Source of the DNA: G965220305 sp965220305
GTDB taxonomy: Bacteria > Chloroflexota > Dehalococcoidia > Lucifugimonadales > UBA3495
Direction of reading: 5' to 3'
Assembly: GCA_965220305.1 (NCBI GenBank)
Contig: OZ244817.1
Span: forward strand, 4,092,001-4,156,000
Length of the DNA stretch: 64,000 bases
The notes beneath the pieces are model-generated. The model did not search any database and was not told the origin of the DNA. It saw only the letters and a list, made by a program, of their open reading frames with translations. The position numbers and the translations under genes are program-made. This document shows, one piece after another, positions 16,713 through 25,650 of the stretch. Numbering within the stretch: position 1 is the stretch's first letter; every line of letters starts with the position of its first letter.

Positions 16713-17417
16713 ATGTGCGGTAGGTATACCCTGGTAATGCCGCCCCAGCTATGGCTGGACCAGTTTAGCATTACCGGCGGCCATCTCGACCTGGCTCCCC
16801 GGTTCAACATCGCCCCCACCCAGCAGGTCCCGGTGGTGCGAAGCGCGGGAGGGGAGAACAACCTGTCCCTGATGCGCTGGGGGTTGGTGCCCTTCTGGGC
16901 CAAGGAAAGGAACATCCGCTACGCCATGATAAACGCCCGGGACGACAAGATTTTGGAGACCCGTTCCTACGTGGGCCCTTTCAAGTCCAGGAGGTGCCTT
17001 ATTCCCGCCACCGGGTACTTCGAGTGGCAGAAGGGGCCGGGCAAATCCAAGCAGCCGATGCTGATACGGCTGAATACGGGGGAGCCCTTCGCCTTCGCCG
17101 GAATTTGGGAGTTGTGGCACGACCGGGCCGACCCCGAGGGCGAAGATGTGCTGTCGTGCTCCATTATCACCACCGCCCCCAACGCGCTGATGGAGCCGAT
17201 CCACGACCGGATGCCCGTCATCCTGTCGCCGGACCTGTACCGGGACTGGATGGATCCGGCCAACCAGGATGTTGGCGGCTTGAAAGAGATGCTGCTTCCC
17301 TACGCCCCCGGTCTGATGGAGGCGTTTCCAGTTTCGCCCCGGGTGAACTCGGCGAGAAACGAAGGGCCGGATTTGGTCCAGCCCGCCCAGCAACCCGAGT
17401 TCCCTTCCTTCGCCTGA
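16713..17417 (+). CDS. SRAP-domain protein (YedK/HMCES)
   Basis: A 234-residue SOS-response-associated peptidase-type protein that crosslinks to abasic sites in single-stranded DNA. The active residues are clear: N-terminal Met-Cys-Gly-Arg-Tyr (Cys2 becomes the nucleophile after Met removal), RFNIAPTQ, MRWGLVPFWAK, INARDDKI (Asn/Arg), RRCLIPATGYFEW (catalytic Glu) and PIHDRMPVIL (His). ATG 16713 is chosen because Cys must be residue 2 and GGAG lies 8 bases upstream; an upstream TTG would spoil this. It stands alone; no LexA site was recognised. Confidence 0.94.
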   Translation: MCGRYTLVMPPQLWLDQFSITGGHLDLAPRFNIAPTQQVPVVRSAGGENNLSLMRWGLVPFWAKERNIRYAMINARDDKILETRSYVGPFKSRRCLIPATGYFEWQKGPGKSKQPMLIRLNTGEPFAFAGIWELWHDRADPEGEDVLSCSIITTAPNALMEPIHDRMPVILSPDLYRDWMDPANQDVGGLKEMLLPYAPGLMEAFPVSPRVNSARNEGPDLVQPAQQPEFPSFA

Positions 17418-17448
17418 GTTTTCACGAGCGCCGGCTTGGACCCGCCAC

Positions 17449-17477
17449 CCGTCATTCCGGCCTCTGCCGGAATCCAG
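17449..17477. repeat. Palindromic intergenic repeat copy
   Basis: GTCATTCCGGCCTCTGCCGGAATCC palindrome (shortened here), the same family as 1209-1236 and 12389-12416, located downstream of the SRAP gene. Confidence 0.7.
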
Positions 17478-17657
17478 TGGTGGGGGGCCTGCGCTGGCCG
17501 GGGTCTCCAGACCCTTCGCTCCGTTCAGGGTGAGTTTGTCTCCACCTGAAGAGTCGAAAGACTTCCACTTCCCGGTTCAACCGTAGCGAGATACCGTACA
17601 AAATGCTACACTGGCCGGGAGAAGGAAAGCCTAAGCATAGGTAGGCATAGGAGGGAA

Positions 17658-18755
17658 ATGATGGTCCAGTACAGCACGGCATCAGGTGTGGAAGAATTGG
17701 GTCTGGAGGTCGGCACCCCGGCGGTAAAGTCGGTGGGTCCCCTGGCTTTCGGTCCCGCCGGAGTCCTGTTTGTCGGAGACAACGTCGGAGCTGCTATCTT
17801 CGCCATCGATGTTGCCGACGATGACGTTGCCACCGGTCCCCAGCCCATCGACCTGGAAAACTTTGATACAGCCCTGGCGGCCTACTTGGGCTGCTCCCGC
17901 GAGGATGTTGACATCCGGGACATGGCGGTCCATCCCACGTCGCAGAACGTTTACATCTCGGTGATGCGAGGCAGCGGCGACTCCGCCGTTCCGGTTATAG
18001 TCCAGATCAAGACCGACGGCGCAATTGGCGACGTCTCCCTGGACGAGGTGCGCTTCTCGCAGACCCTGATTGAGGACGCCGCCGACGAGGACGACCCCCG
18101 GTTGGTCTCCCGGCAAAAGCTCCGGACGGTGACGGTAACCGACATGTCCTACGTGGATGGGCTGCTGGTGGTGGCGGGAACGTCCAACGAGGAATTCTCT
18201 TCAACCCTGCGGCGCATCCCCTTCCCATTCAACGGTGACACCCAGTCCAATTCGCTGGAGATTTTCCACGTTTCCCACGGCCAGTACGAGACAGCCGCCC
18301 CCATTCGCGCCTTTGTGCCCTACCAGGGGAACAGCAGCATCCTGGCCAGCTATACCTGCACCCCGGTGGTCCAGTTCTCCCTGGGCCAGTTCAAGCCAGG
18401 AGAACAGGTCAAGGGCAAGACGGTGGCCGAGCTTGGCGCGCACAACCGGCCCCTGGACCTGGTATCCTTTGAGCGCGACGGCGAGGAATACCTACTGGTC
18501 TGCAACGAGCGGCACCCCCTGATTAAGATTGCCTGCAAGGACATCGACCAACAGGAGCCGCTCACCGTGCCCGACGATTCCCTGGATGAGAATCCGGCGG
18601 ACCCGGTAACCCCTGGGGTGGGCGTGCCGCGCCAGATTATGCCCCAGCCGGGTGTGAAGCGTCTGGCTAACCTGAACGGCAGCGGTGTGCTCATGCTCCA
18701 GCAGGACGAGGATGGAAACACCCACCTGCATTCCTACGCGGTAGCGGCCCTGTGA
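17658..18755 (+). CDS. Unknown propeller-like protein, first of a coupled pair
   Basis: A 365-residue protein with no family I can name. Repeating beta-rich segments with the look of propeller blades occur: PLAFGPAGVLFVGDN (about 27-41), DMAVHPTSQNVYISV, TVTDMSYVDGLLVVAGTS, RPLDLVSFERDGEEYLLVCN and KRLANLNGSGVLML. No export signal. AGGAGGG lies a few bases before two adjacent ATGs (17658 and 17661). Its stop overlaps the GTG of the next gene by four bases (GTGA), so the two are translationally coupled and probably work together. Confidence 0.7.
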   Translation: MMVQYSTASGVEELGLEVGTPAVKSVGPLAFGPAGVLFVGDNVGAAIFAIDVADDDVATGPQPIDLENFDTALAAYLGCSREDVDIRDMAVHPTSQNVYISVMRGSGDSAVPVIVQIKTDGAIGDVSLDEVRFSQTLIEDAADEDDPRLVSRQKLRTVTVTDMSYVDGLLVVAGTSNEEFSSTLRRIPFPFNGDTQSNSLEIFHVSHGQYETAAPIRAFVPYQGNSSILASYTCTPVVQFSLGQFKPGEQVKGKTVAELGAHNRPLDLVSFERDGEEYLLVCNERHPLIKIACKDIDQQEPLTVPDDSLDENPADPVTPGVGVPRQIMPQPGVKRLANLNGSGVLMLQQDEDGNTHLHSYAVAAL

Positions 18756-19882
18756 ACCAAGGCCGTCGACTGAAACTGGAATGGTCGGAACACCAGGGGC
18801 GAAGCTCCCTTCGCATCGGTGGTTGGGCCAAGCCAGAGTTTGACGAACTGGGCGGTCTGACCGCTGCCGAGCTTGCTCGGCGGTTGGTTCTGCTGCCCAG
18901 CCAGGTCCTCAAGACCGGCGCTGCTCGGGACGCCGTCCCGCCCACCGCCGGTCGCTTTGAATTCGGCGAAGACTTTATCAGCTTCGCCCCCAGGTTCCCC
19001 TTTGTGGACGGCATGGCCTATTCCCTGTTGGTCTATTCTGGCAGCGGGGAAGATGCCCCGGAAGTCTGGGCGATTGAACGTCCCGCCGCGCCGGTCAAGC
19101 CCACCACGGAAGTCACCGCAATCTACCCCACCGCCTCGGAAGTGCCGGTCAACCTGCTCAAGGTCTACGTCCATTTTTCCGCTCCCATGAGCGAGGGCTG
19201 GGCGGGCCGGGCGATAAGGGTCTGCCGCGAGGACACCGGCGAGGAACTGGAAGGGGTCTTTCTTCCGCCGTACCCGGAGCTTTGGGACCCGGAAAGGCGG
19301 CGTTTGACGATGCTGCTGGACCCGGGCCGGATTAAGCGCGGGCTGGTCCCGAACCTGGAGTCGGGCTACCCCTTGATTGAGGGAGTGCCCGTTAGGGTAA
19401 TTGTTGCCCCGGACTTCCGGGACTCCCGGGGGCAGACCTTGGTTGCCGGGGCGGAGCGCAGCTACCAGGTTGGCCCGCCGTTGCGATCGAGAATCGAGGC
19501 AAGCGGCATCAAATGGTGGGTCCCCTCACCCGGTTCGTTGGAGCCCTTGGTAGTCGAGTTTGACCGCCCCTTGGACCATGCCCTGATGCACCATGACCTG
19601 TGGGTGATGGCTGACGACGCCGACCGCGCCGCTGTGCCGGGGCAGGGAGTGATTGGGCCCGAGGAACGGAGTTGGCGGTTCAACCCGGAGCGGCCTTGGC
19701 AGCAGGGCCATTACTTCTTGGTATGTGAGCCCAGCCTGGAGGACCTGGCCGGTAATTCAACGTCGCGGGTCTTCGACCGGGATATTACCGTTGATGAGGA
19801 TGTTCCAGGGGAACCCCATCCGCTGGGCCTGGGCTTCTTCTGCGGTCCCATCGGGATACCTGCGGAGCCGGGACCCGGTTAG
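18752..19882 (+). CDS. Unknown protein with Big_5-like domain, second of a coupled pair
   Basis: A 376-residue protein coupled by a GTGA overlap to the propeller-like gene before it. From about residue 118, TAIYPTASEVPVNLLKVYVH-FSAPMSEG is typical of SbsA/Big_5 Ig-like domains that often appear in extracellular proteins. A second similar unit starts near EPLVVEFDRPLDHALMH and ends with EDLAGNSTSRVFDRDI, another Big_5 hallmark. No signal peptide is visible, so location is uncertain. The specific function is not known. Confidence 0.7.
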   Translation: MNQGRRLKLEWSEHQGRSSLRIGGWAKPEFDELGGLTAAELARRLVLLPSQVLKTGAARDAVPPTAGRFEFGEDFISFAPRFPFVDGMAYSLLVYSGSGEDAPEVWAIERPAAPVKPTTEVTAIYPTASEVPVNLLKVYVHFSAPMSEGWAGRAIRVCREDTGEELEGVFLPPYPELWDPERRRLTMLLDPGRIKRGLVPNLESGYPLIEGVPVRVIVAPDFRDSRGQTLVAGAERSYQVGPPLRSRIEASGIKWWVPSPGSLEPLVVEFDRPLDHALMHHDLWVMADDADRAAVPGQGVIGPEERSWRFNPERPWQQGHYFLVCEPSLEDLAGNSTSRVFDRDITVDEDVPGEPHPLGLGFFCGPIGIPAEPGPG

Positions 19883-20102
19883 CTAGGCTCTGATGATATT
19901 GCGGGAGCCTTATTGCATCACCTTGCCCTATTGCATCGTTACCATGAAAATACCCACCCGATCATTCCCGCGCAGAGCCTGACCCGTACTCCGATACAGG
20001 GCGGGACTCTAGAAGATGGCACAGTGGATTCCCGCTTTAGCTGAAATGAAGGGTAAGGGGACCCGGTATAAACGGGATTTTTGAGGTGGCTTTTAGCAGG
20101 CG
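19883..20102. other. Intergenic gap with palindromic repeats
   Basis: Holds a CATTCCCGCG half-repeat (about 19962) and a palindromic repeat at 19977-20001 that matches the in-frame inserts found in the IS630 genes. No gene seen. Confidence 0.5.
19977..20001 (-). repeat. Intergenic copy of the 24-bp palindromic insert family
   Basis: On the minus strand this reads CCCTGTATCGGAGTACGGG followed by TCAGGC, closely matching the insert CCCGTATCGAGTACGGGG-CAGGCT present in frame within the IS630 transposases at 50910 and 52623, with the same hairpin arms. Confidence 0.6.
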
Positions 20103-20633
20103 TCATTGACGTGAATCTGTCCAGACGCGTCTGGCGGCGAGGTTGCTTTCGTTCAATTCGTAGACTTCCACATCGTCAGGAATGAAGTGTCCGTACCGTC
20201 GCACGTAGTGCTCAACCAATGTCGCGGGATTGCGCTTGCCAGCCTTTTCAGTTTCCGGCATGAACAGCATCTTCCGGTATGATTTCGGAGCCGCTATGAA
20301 GTACAGCAAAGCCTCGTTGGCAGTGCTAAGTTTAGCACTCGGACTGTTGCCACCTATGGTCCAATTGTAAGCTTTGCACTCGATCAATAGAGCATCACTA
20401 CCCCAATCGAACTTGTGCGGTTTCTTCCGACGGCTGTTAATGCTGACCTCGACTTCGTAATCCCGGAAAACCACTATTCTCCGTTTAGAAGTGTACCGGG
20501 ACACTGATCTTGACGTAGATGAAGAAACAAAGGACATGCTATCCAAGCTGGGAGTGCCCCACGAGGCGGTCATGCTAATAGATTCGTAGAAACCGGATTG
20601 GCGCCCAAGCAAACCCACCGTCGCCGTGTTCAC
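20103..20633 (-). CDS. Hypothetical protein with possible PD-(D/E)xK nuclease motif
   Basis: Up to 176 residues; the true start is uncertain because the first 50 residues are low-complexity Ser/Thr and may not be coding. The central part, FDWGSDALLIECKAYNWT, places Asp and E-C-K in the arrangement of PD-(D/E)xK restriction-type nucleases. The following GGNSPSAKLSTANEALLYFI resembles the helix after the motif in some restriction-like proteins. The C terminus contains HYVRRYGHFIPDDVEVYELNE in a beta-helix-beta pattern. No methyltransferase neighbour is present. Function is unproven. Confidence 0.5.
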   Translation of the reverse strand: MNTATVGLLGRQSGFYESISMTASWGTPSLDSMSFVSSSTSRSVSRYTSKRRIVVFRDYEVEVSINSRRKKPHKFDWGSDALLIECKAYNWTIGGNSPSAKLSTANEALLYFIAAPKSYRKMLFMPETEKAGKRNPATLVEHYVRRYGHFIPDDVEVYELNESNLAARRVWTDSRQ

Positions 20634-20669
20634 AAAGTCCCTTCCCCGGTCATGGGGGAAGGGACTTTG
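20633..20669 (-). terminator. Hairpin terminator after the lactonase gene
   Basis: CAAAGTCCCTTCCCC (20633-20647) pairs fully with GGGGAAGGGACTTTG (20655-20669) around a 7-base loop, 9 bases beyond the lactonase stop. There is no long T-run on the minus strand. It also overlaps the start of the frame annotated at 20103-20633, another reason to doubt that gene's long N terminus. Confidence 0.65.
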
Positions 20670-20677
20670 CCATTCTG

Positions 20678-21736
20678 CTAGCCGCTCAGGTCGGTGATTA
20701 ACACCCCCATGGGCCTGGCGCCCACGGCGTAGGTTTGCATAGGCGTCAACTCGCCGGTATCGCCGTTGATCTGGTAGGAGGCGAGGTTTCCCGTCTCCGA
20801 ACCGGCGGCGTAGACGAACTTGCCCTGGGGGTCCAGGCTGAAGGCGCTGGGCACTGCTTCCGTGGCAACCTGGCCGAGGGGCGTCAGTTGCCCGGTGGAG
20901 GCATCTACCGAGAAACCGGCGATGCTATTGTGGCCCCGGTTGGGAACGTACAGGAACTCCCCGTTGCCCGACACCTGAATCTGGGAGCAGGTGTTTCTAC
21001 CGGAGAAACCCTCCGGCAGGGTGGACACCGTTTGTACCGCCGACAACGTGCCCCCATCGGCGTCCAGGGCATAGGCGGAAACGCTGCAACCCTGCTCGTT
21101 GGAGAAGTAGGCGACGTTCTGGGTGGGGTGGAAGATGAAGTGGCGGGGGCCCAGGAATTCGCTCATCGGCAACTGCAAGGGGGAATTGGGGGTCAGGCTT
21201 CCGGTGTCCTCGTCGAACTTGAACTGGTAGATTACATTGGGCCCGTAGTTGTCCCCGGGAGGCTGCATCACGTTGTCCTGGATGCGGGCAATGTGGGGCA
21301 CAAAGGCGTACCTGTTGGAGGGGTCCGACAGAATGCAGTGGGCCCCGTTGTCCGTCTCTATCCACTCCACCGGCGGCGCAACCAGGGCCCCGTCGTCGCC
21401 AATCGAATGCACTCCCACCCGGGCGCCCTGGTAGTGGGCCGACAGCATGTACCTTCCTCTACGGTCGGTGGCCAGGTAGGTCGGTGAGGCATCCACCGAA
21501 ATCTTGCCAACCTGGGTCAGTTCTCCGGTTGCCTGGTTGATACGATGGCTGGACAACTCGTTGCTGTTGCGGTGCCCGACGTAGAGGGTCTGCCGGTCGG
21601 GGCTGATTGCCAACGCCGAGGGCGCGCCGACCATCGGGACCTCGGCCCGCTGCTCCAAACTGCCGGTATCCGGGTCCATCTCCATGACCAATACCTTGTC
21701 ATCATCCTGCAGGGCAATGTACATGTAGAAAGCCAT
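20678..21736 (-). CDS. Lactonase-family seven-bladed beta-propeller (6-phosphogluconolactonase-like)
   Basis: A 352-residue member of the YbhE/Pgl lactonase family, which hydrolyses 6-phosphogluconolactone or related lactones. Family repeats are visible: DPDTGSLEQRAEVPMVGAPSA in part (TGSLEQ, PSALAISPDRQTLYVG), SPTYLATDRRGRYMLSAHYQ, GAHCILSDPSNRYAFVPHI, GPRHFIFHPTQNVAYFSNEQ (the conserved active-site strand G-P-R-H), and DPQGKFVYAAG. No signal peptide. AGGAGGTC precedes the ATG. The blades use the TGxLTP/TGELTP signature. The substrate could differ from 6-phosphogluconolactone; no pentose-phosphate genes are adjacent. Confidence 0.9.
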   Translation of the reverse strand: MAFYMYIALQDDDKVLVMEMDPDTGSLEQRAEVPMVGAPSALAISPDRQTLYVGHRNSNELSSHRINQATGELTQVGKISVDASPTYLATDRRGRYMLSAHYQGARVGVHSIGDDGALVAPPVEWIETDNGAHCILSDPSNRYAFVPHIARIQDNVMQPPGDNYGPNVIYQFKFDEDTGSLTPNSPLQLPMSEFLGPRHFIFHPTQNVAYFSNEQGCSVSAYALDADGGTLSAVQTVSTLPEGFSGRNTCSQIQVSGNGEFLYVPNRGHNSIAGFSVDASTGQLTPLGQVATEAVPSAFSLDPQGKFVYAAGSETGNLASYQINGDTGELTPMQTYAVGARPMGVLITDLSG

Positions 21737-22239
21737 TTTGGAAGACCTCCTTTCGTTTCAGTTCTGGTTATACGTTTGTCCGCCAGGCCGGTGCTGCGCG
21801 GTTTCGGCAGCTACGCCGGTCAATCCCGGAGGGGCCGTGCGCTGTGTGGTCGCTCCGTGGCCCCAAGGATGGCGAATGGCTGCATTATACGCCCAAACCG
21901 GCAATTGGTGGGTAGGGTCTCGGGCTCTTTCGCTGGGCCCGAGAAAGCCGCTCGTGGTTAGCCTGTCCTGCGACAAGATGAGAATGAGCGGGGGTCTTTG
22001 CCGGCCCTCCGACAAGCCCGGGATGAGCGGTGAGAGCGGTTGGTAATGGCGATAATAATCGAAAGACCTTGGTGCCGGCCAAACAATAATTGCCGACCAA
22101 TTTGCCGTGTGGTGTGCTTTTCGCCGCTGATGTCCAAATGAGCCTGGAGGGTCTGCTGCCGGTCGGGTCTTGGGGTTAGGACCGGCGCGCCCCGGCGTCT
22201 GCGATGAGTCTGCGAGGGGCCGCATTTAGGAGGGAGCGG
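21737..22239. other. Intergenic region with degenerate repeats
   Basis: No gene is supported in either strand. Contains GACAAGATGAGAATGAGCGG and GACAAGCCCGGGATGAGCGG copies (about 21970-22028) of the dispersed TTCGACAGGCTC-GAGCGG family. TAGGAGGGAG at its end is the ribosome site of the permease gene. Confidence 0.5.
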
Positions 22240-23059
22240 ATGAGGAGGTCAACGGCCACTACCAGTTCTTCCGCAACCGGCCTGTTGGCCGCGGCTGCCG
22301 ACGTTGCCCAGTCGTTCACCCGCACTTCCCTCTGGATTACCCTGGGCTGGTACGATTTCACCCTCCGTTACCGCCGCACATCGGTGGCGCCCTCTGGGAA
22401 ATTGTGGTTGTGGGGGTGTGGGTAGTAGGGTTGGGCGTTCTCTTCGGGCGGCTGCTGGGACACTCCCGGGAGAGCTTTCTGGCCTACCTGGCGGCGGGGG
22501 TTATCCTCTGGTCTTTCATGGCCAGCATATTGACCACCGGCGCCAACGTGTTCGTCTCCCACTCCCGTTTGATCCTCTCCGTTAACAACCCCCTCTATAC
22601 CTATGTCCTGCGCAATATAATGGAGCACGTTGTCAAGCTGGCGCTCCACTCCCTGGTATTCCTGGCAGTGCTGCCCTTGGTTGACCTGTCCTTTGGCCTG
22701 CAAACATTGCTGGTGGCGCCCGGTCTGCTTATATTTTTGCTCACGGACCTGTGGGCGGTGCCCCTGATGGGTTTCCTGGGGGCCAAGTTCCGCGACCTTA
22801 CCCACCTGCTGCGGGCGGGGATGCGGTTCTGTTCTTTGCCACGCCGGTGTTCTGGTACGCCGATGGTCTGGGCGTCCGGGCTTTTCTGGCGTCCTTCAAT
22901 CCCTTCACCCATTTCCTGGAGATTGTCCGCGCTCCGCTCATTGGCGACCCGCTTCCCCAACTCTCCTGGGCGGTCGTTCTGGCGATAAACGCGGTGGGGC
23001 TGGCAGTGGCGGCGGGTGTCTACAGTTCGTTGATGCGGCGTCTCCCCTTCTGGCTCTGA
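22240..23059 (+). pseudogene. ABC-2 type permease (polysaccharide exporter), two frameshifts
   Basis: A Wzm-like ABC-2 membrane subunit broken into three frames. Frame 1 gives LWITLGWYDFTLRYRRT, the hallmark N-terminal helix; at about 22381 the sense moves to another frame giving GALWEIVVVGVWVVGLGVLF and continuing to AKFRDLTHLLRAGM; at about 22820 it moves again to AVLFFATPVFWYADGLG and ends FLEIVRAPLIGDP...LMRRLPFWL. About 270 residues in all, the normal length, with six hydrophobic segments. AGGAGGG precedes ATG 22240. No ATP-binding subunit is next to it. The shifts may be real decay or sequence indels. The next gene, three bases on, is a surface-sugar enzyme, which fits an O-antigen-type locus. 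Confidence 0.78.
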
Positions 23060-23062
23060 ACC

Positions 23063-25207
23063 ATGAGAGATGATTTTGTCATCCGACTGCGGGACGTATC
23101 CCTGCTGCTGCCGGCCCAGGTGTACCTGGGGATGCTCGACTGGGGCAGTACCGGCGACATTCTTCGCCGCCGTATCGACTGGATGGCGGAGCAGGCCCAG
23201 GGCCCCCGGGTGCTGGACGTTGGGTGCAGTGAGGGTATTCTGGATTTGTTGCTGACCCGCCGGGGCGTTCAGGTCACCGGCGTGGACCGGAACCCGGAGG
23301 CCCTGGAATTTGCCCGGGAGCTACTGGCCGAAGAGCCGGCGGAGGTCGTCGAGCGGGTGCAACTTATTCACGCCGACCTGTTGGAGGGCGATTTGGCGGC
23401 GGACCCCTTCGACACCCTGGTGCTGGGAGAAATTCTGGAACACCTGGAAGACCCCGCCACGTTGCTGGATCGGAGCCTGTCGTTGCTGCGTCCCGAGGGT
23501 CGCGTGGTCGTCACCACACCCTTTGGCTACCACCCCCACGAGAACCATCACCAGACCTTCTACCTCTCGGACTTCATCGCGCTGCTCAAGCCGCGCTGCA
23601 CCCTGGAATCCCTTATCGTTGAAGAGGGCTACATCTGGTTCTCGGGCTGTCTTTCTAACAATCCCGGTGAGTCCTGGGAACGGCTCGACGCTCCGGCCAT
23701 AGTCAGCATAACCGAGGCAGCGCTGGTGGCCTCCCAGAAGAGGTCACACGAAAACATGGGCAGAGTCGGAGCCGAGGCACGTCGGCTCCGACAACAGTTG
23801 GGACGTCTCCAACGCCAATTCGATGCGAGTGAGGAGGAGAGGGAACGGCTGCAACAGCAGTTCCGGCAAGGCCAGGGAGAGGTTAGGGTGCTGAGGCAGC
23901 GCTTTCAAGCGACCCGTTCCAGCATTTCGTTTCTTGCTGGCTTGGCCCTAGTAGGAGCGGCAAAGCAACCTTGGAGGCTCTTGAGCCTTCCCTGGGAAAT
24001 GTGGCGGATATATCGCACCGCTCGCCCCGGCGGGCGAAATCGAAATGCCGAGTGGACACCTGCGGTCGCAAGTGAACGCGCCGTGCCCTCACCATCCTAT
24101 GAGCCTCTGGAACCGCTCAGCTTCCCCGCGTTGGACATCCCCAAGCCCCAGGTAAAAGGCCCAACCGTGGCGGCCATCCTGGACACCTTCTCCGAGTATT
24201 GCCTGCGCTACGAGGCCAACCTGGTGCTGCTGACCCGGGACAACTGGCTGGACGAGATGGAGCAGTCCCAGCCCGCCTTCCTGCTGGTGGAGTCCGCCTG
24301 GCTCGGCAACTATGGCCAATGGACCCAACTGATTAACCACTTCGACAGGCAGGATAGTCCCCTTGGCGAACTATTGGGCTATTGTCGGGAACGCAACATA
24401 CCCACCGTATTCTGGAATAAGGAAGACCCTCCGCACTTCGACGAATTTATCGATACTGCCCGGGAGTTTGATTATGTGTTCACCTCCGATGCCGACTGCG
24501 TTCCAGTGTATCGGGACGTGCTGGAACACGACCGGGTTTACGTCCTTCCCTTCGCCGCGCAGCCCAGGCTGCACAACCCTTGCCATGAGGTAGATTGGCC
24601 GCGCCATCGGGTCAGTTTTGCCGGAAGCTGGGTAGGCCACCGGTACCCGGAGCGTGCTCGTGACCTCCAAGCTCTGCTGGACGCGGCGCTTCCCTTTGGT
24701 CTCCACATCTTCGACCGAAACCTGAACCGGGGTGACCTGGGTGTCCGCTCTTCCAGTAACCGTTTTCCTGCCCATTACCAGGACGCCATTAGGGGCAGAC
24801 TGATCTACGAGGAGATGTTGGCCGCCTACCGTTGCTACGACGTTATGCTCAACGCCAACTCAGTGACTGAGTCGCCGACCATGTTTTCCCGGAGGGTTTT
24901 TGAAAGCCTAGCTTGCGGCACGCCGGTAGTCTCCACCGAGTCGGTGGGAATGCGCGAGATGCTGGGTAATCACGTCCGGGTGGCGCGCAGCGTGGCCGAG
25001 GCTACGGAGCACCTGCAGGAATTGTTACGAGACGAGGAGGCTCGTGCTCAGGAGTCCCACCTGGCGTATCGGTACGTCCATGAGAACCATACCTACGGGC
25101 AACCGCATGGACGAGGTGCTGCGGAGAATAGGACTGGAACCGCAAGTGTCGGCGCAGCCTACGGTAAGCGTGGTTACGGCCACCATGCGACCCGAGAATA
25201 TCACTAA
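23063..25207 (+). CDS. Methyltransferase-CgeB-like glycosyltransferase fusion (frameshifted C terminus)
   Basis: A large surface-carbohydrate enzyme. Residues about 45-170 are a class I SAM methyltransferase (VLDVGCSEG motif I, VDRNPEAL, LGEILEHLEDP). Residues about 230-295 are a Gln/Arg/Glu-rich coiled coil. Residues about 365-690 are a CgeB/DUF3880-type glycosyltransferase (LVESAWLGN, VFWNKEDPPHF, FDYVFTSDADCVP, RHRVSFAGSW, SVTESPTMFSRRVFESLACGTPVVS, GMREMLG). The last 35 residues are out of frame: one extra G in GGG at 25096-25098 moves the sense to a frame encoding a GT2 domain. The original protein was therefore MTase-coiled coil-GT-GT2. It lies three bases after the permease gene. Confidence 0.82.
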   Translation: MRDDFVIRLRDVSLLLPAQVYLGMLDWGSTGDILRRRIDWMAEQAQGPRVLDVGCSEGILDLLLTRRGVQVTGVDRNPEALEFARELLAEEPAEVVERVQLIHADLLEGDLAADPFDTLVLGEILEHLEDPATLLDRSLSLLRPEGRVVVTTPFGYHPHENHHQTFYLSDFIALLKPRCTLESLIVEEGYIWFSGCLSNNPGESWERLDAPAIVSITEAALVASQKRSHENMGRVGAEARRLRQQLGRLQRQFDASEEERERLQQQFRQGQGEVRVLRQRFQATRSSISFLAGLALVGAAKQPWRLLSLPWEMWRIYRTARPGGRNRNAEWTPAVASERAVPSPSYEPLEPLSFPALDIPKPQVKGPTVAAILDTFSEYCLRYEANLVLLTRDNWLDEMEQSQPAFLLVESAWLGNYGQWTQLINHFDRQDSPLGELLGYCRERNIPTVFWNKEDPPHFDEFIDTAREFDYVFTSDADCVPVYRDVLEHDRVYVLPFAAQPRLHNPCHEVDWPRHRVSFAGSWVGHRYPERARDLQALLDAALPFGLHIFDRNLNRGDLGVRSSSNRFPAHYQDAIRGRLIYEEMLAAYRCYDVMLNANSVTESPTMFSRRVFESLACGTPVVSTESVGMREMLGNHVRVARSVAEATEHLQELLRDEEARAQESHLAYRYVHENHTYGQPHGRGAAENRTGTASVGAAYGKRGYGHHATREYH

Positions 25208-25647
25208 ATGCCTGGAGAATTTCGCCAAACAGACCTACGCGGAAAAGGAATTGTTGCTGGTGTTGAACAACTCCGAGTTCGACGTTGACGGCATCCGGCG
25301 CCGGGCCGAGGCCATCCCCAACGTCCGCGTCCTTTATGTTGAAGGACGCACAACATTGGGCGACTGCCTCAATCTTGGGACGCGCGAGTCCTCCGGTCGG
25401 TACGTCGCCAAGATGGACGACGACAACCTGTACGGCTCGCCATACCTCTCTGACCTCGTTTTAGCCGCGGAGTTTTCGGATGCAGAGGTCACCGGAAAGG
25501 GGTCCTGCTACATGTACCTGGAAGGGCGCGACATAATGGGTATGAGAGTGTTTGAGTCAGAACACAGCTACGCCAAGATGGTAGCGGGGTCGTCTCTGTT
25601 GGTCCGGCGCGAGCTATTGACGGACATTCCCTTCCACAGCATATCTC
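25098..25647 (+). pseudogene. GT2 glycosyltransferase domain, cut off by IS701
   Basis: Continuation of the preceding protein in another frame. It reads GNRMDEVLRRIGLEP, then a GT-A domain: TVSVVTATMRPENITKCLEN, LLLVLNNSEFDVDGI, YVAKMDDDNLYG (the DxD-type nucleotide-sugar site) and AGSSLLVRRELLTDIPFHSIS. The gene stops where the IS701 element begins at 25651. The bases beyond the element do not continue the domain, so the C terminus was lost by deletion as well as insertion. Confidence 0.78.
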
Positions 25648-25650
25648 TAG

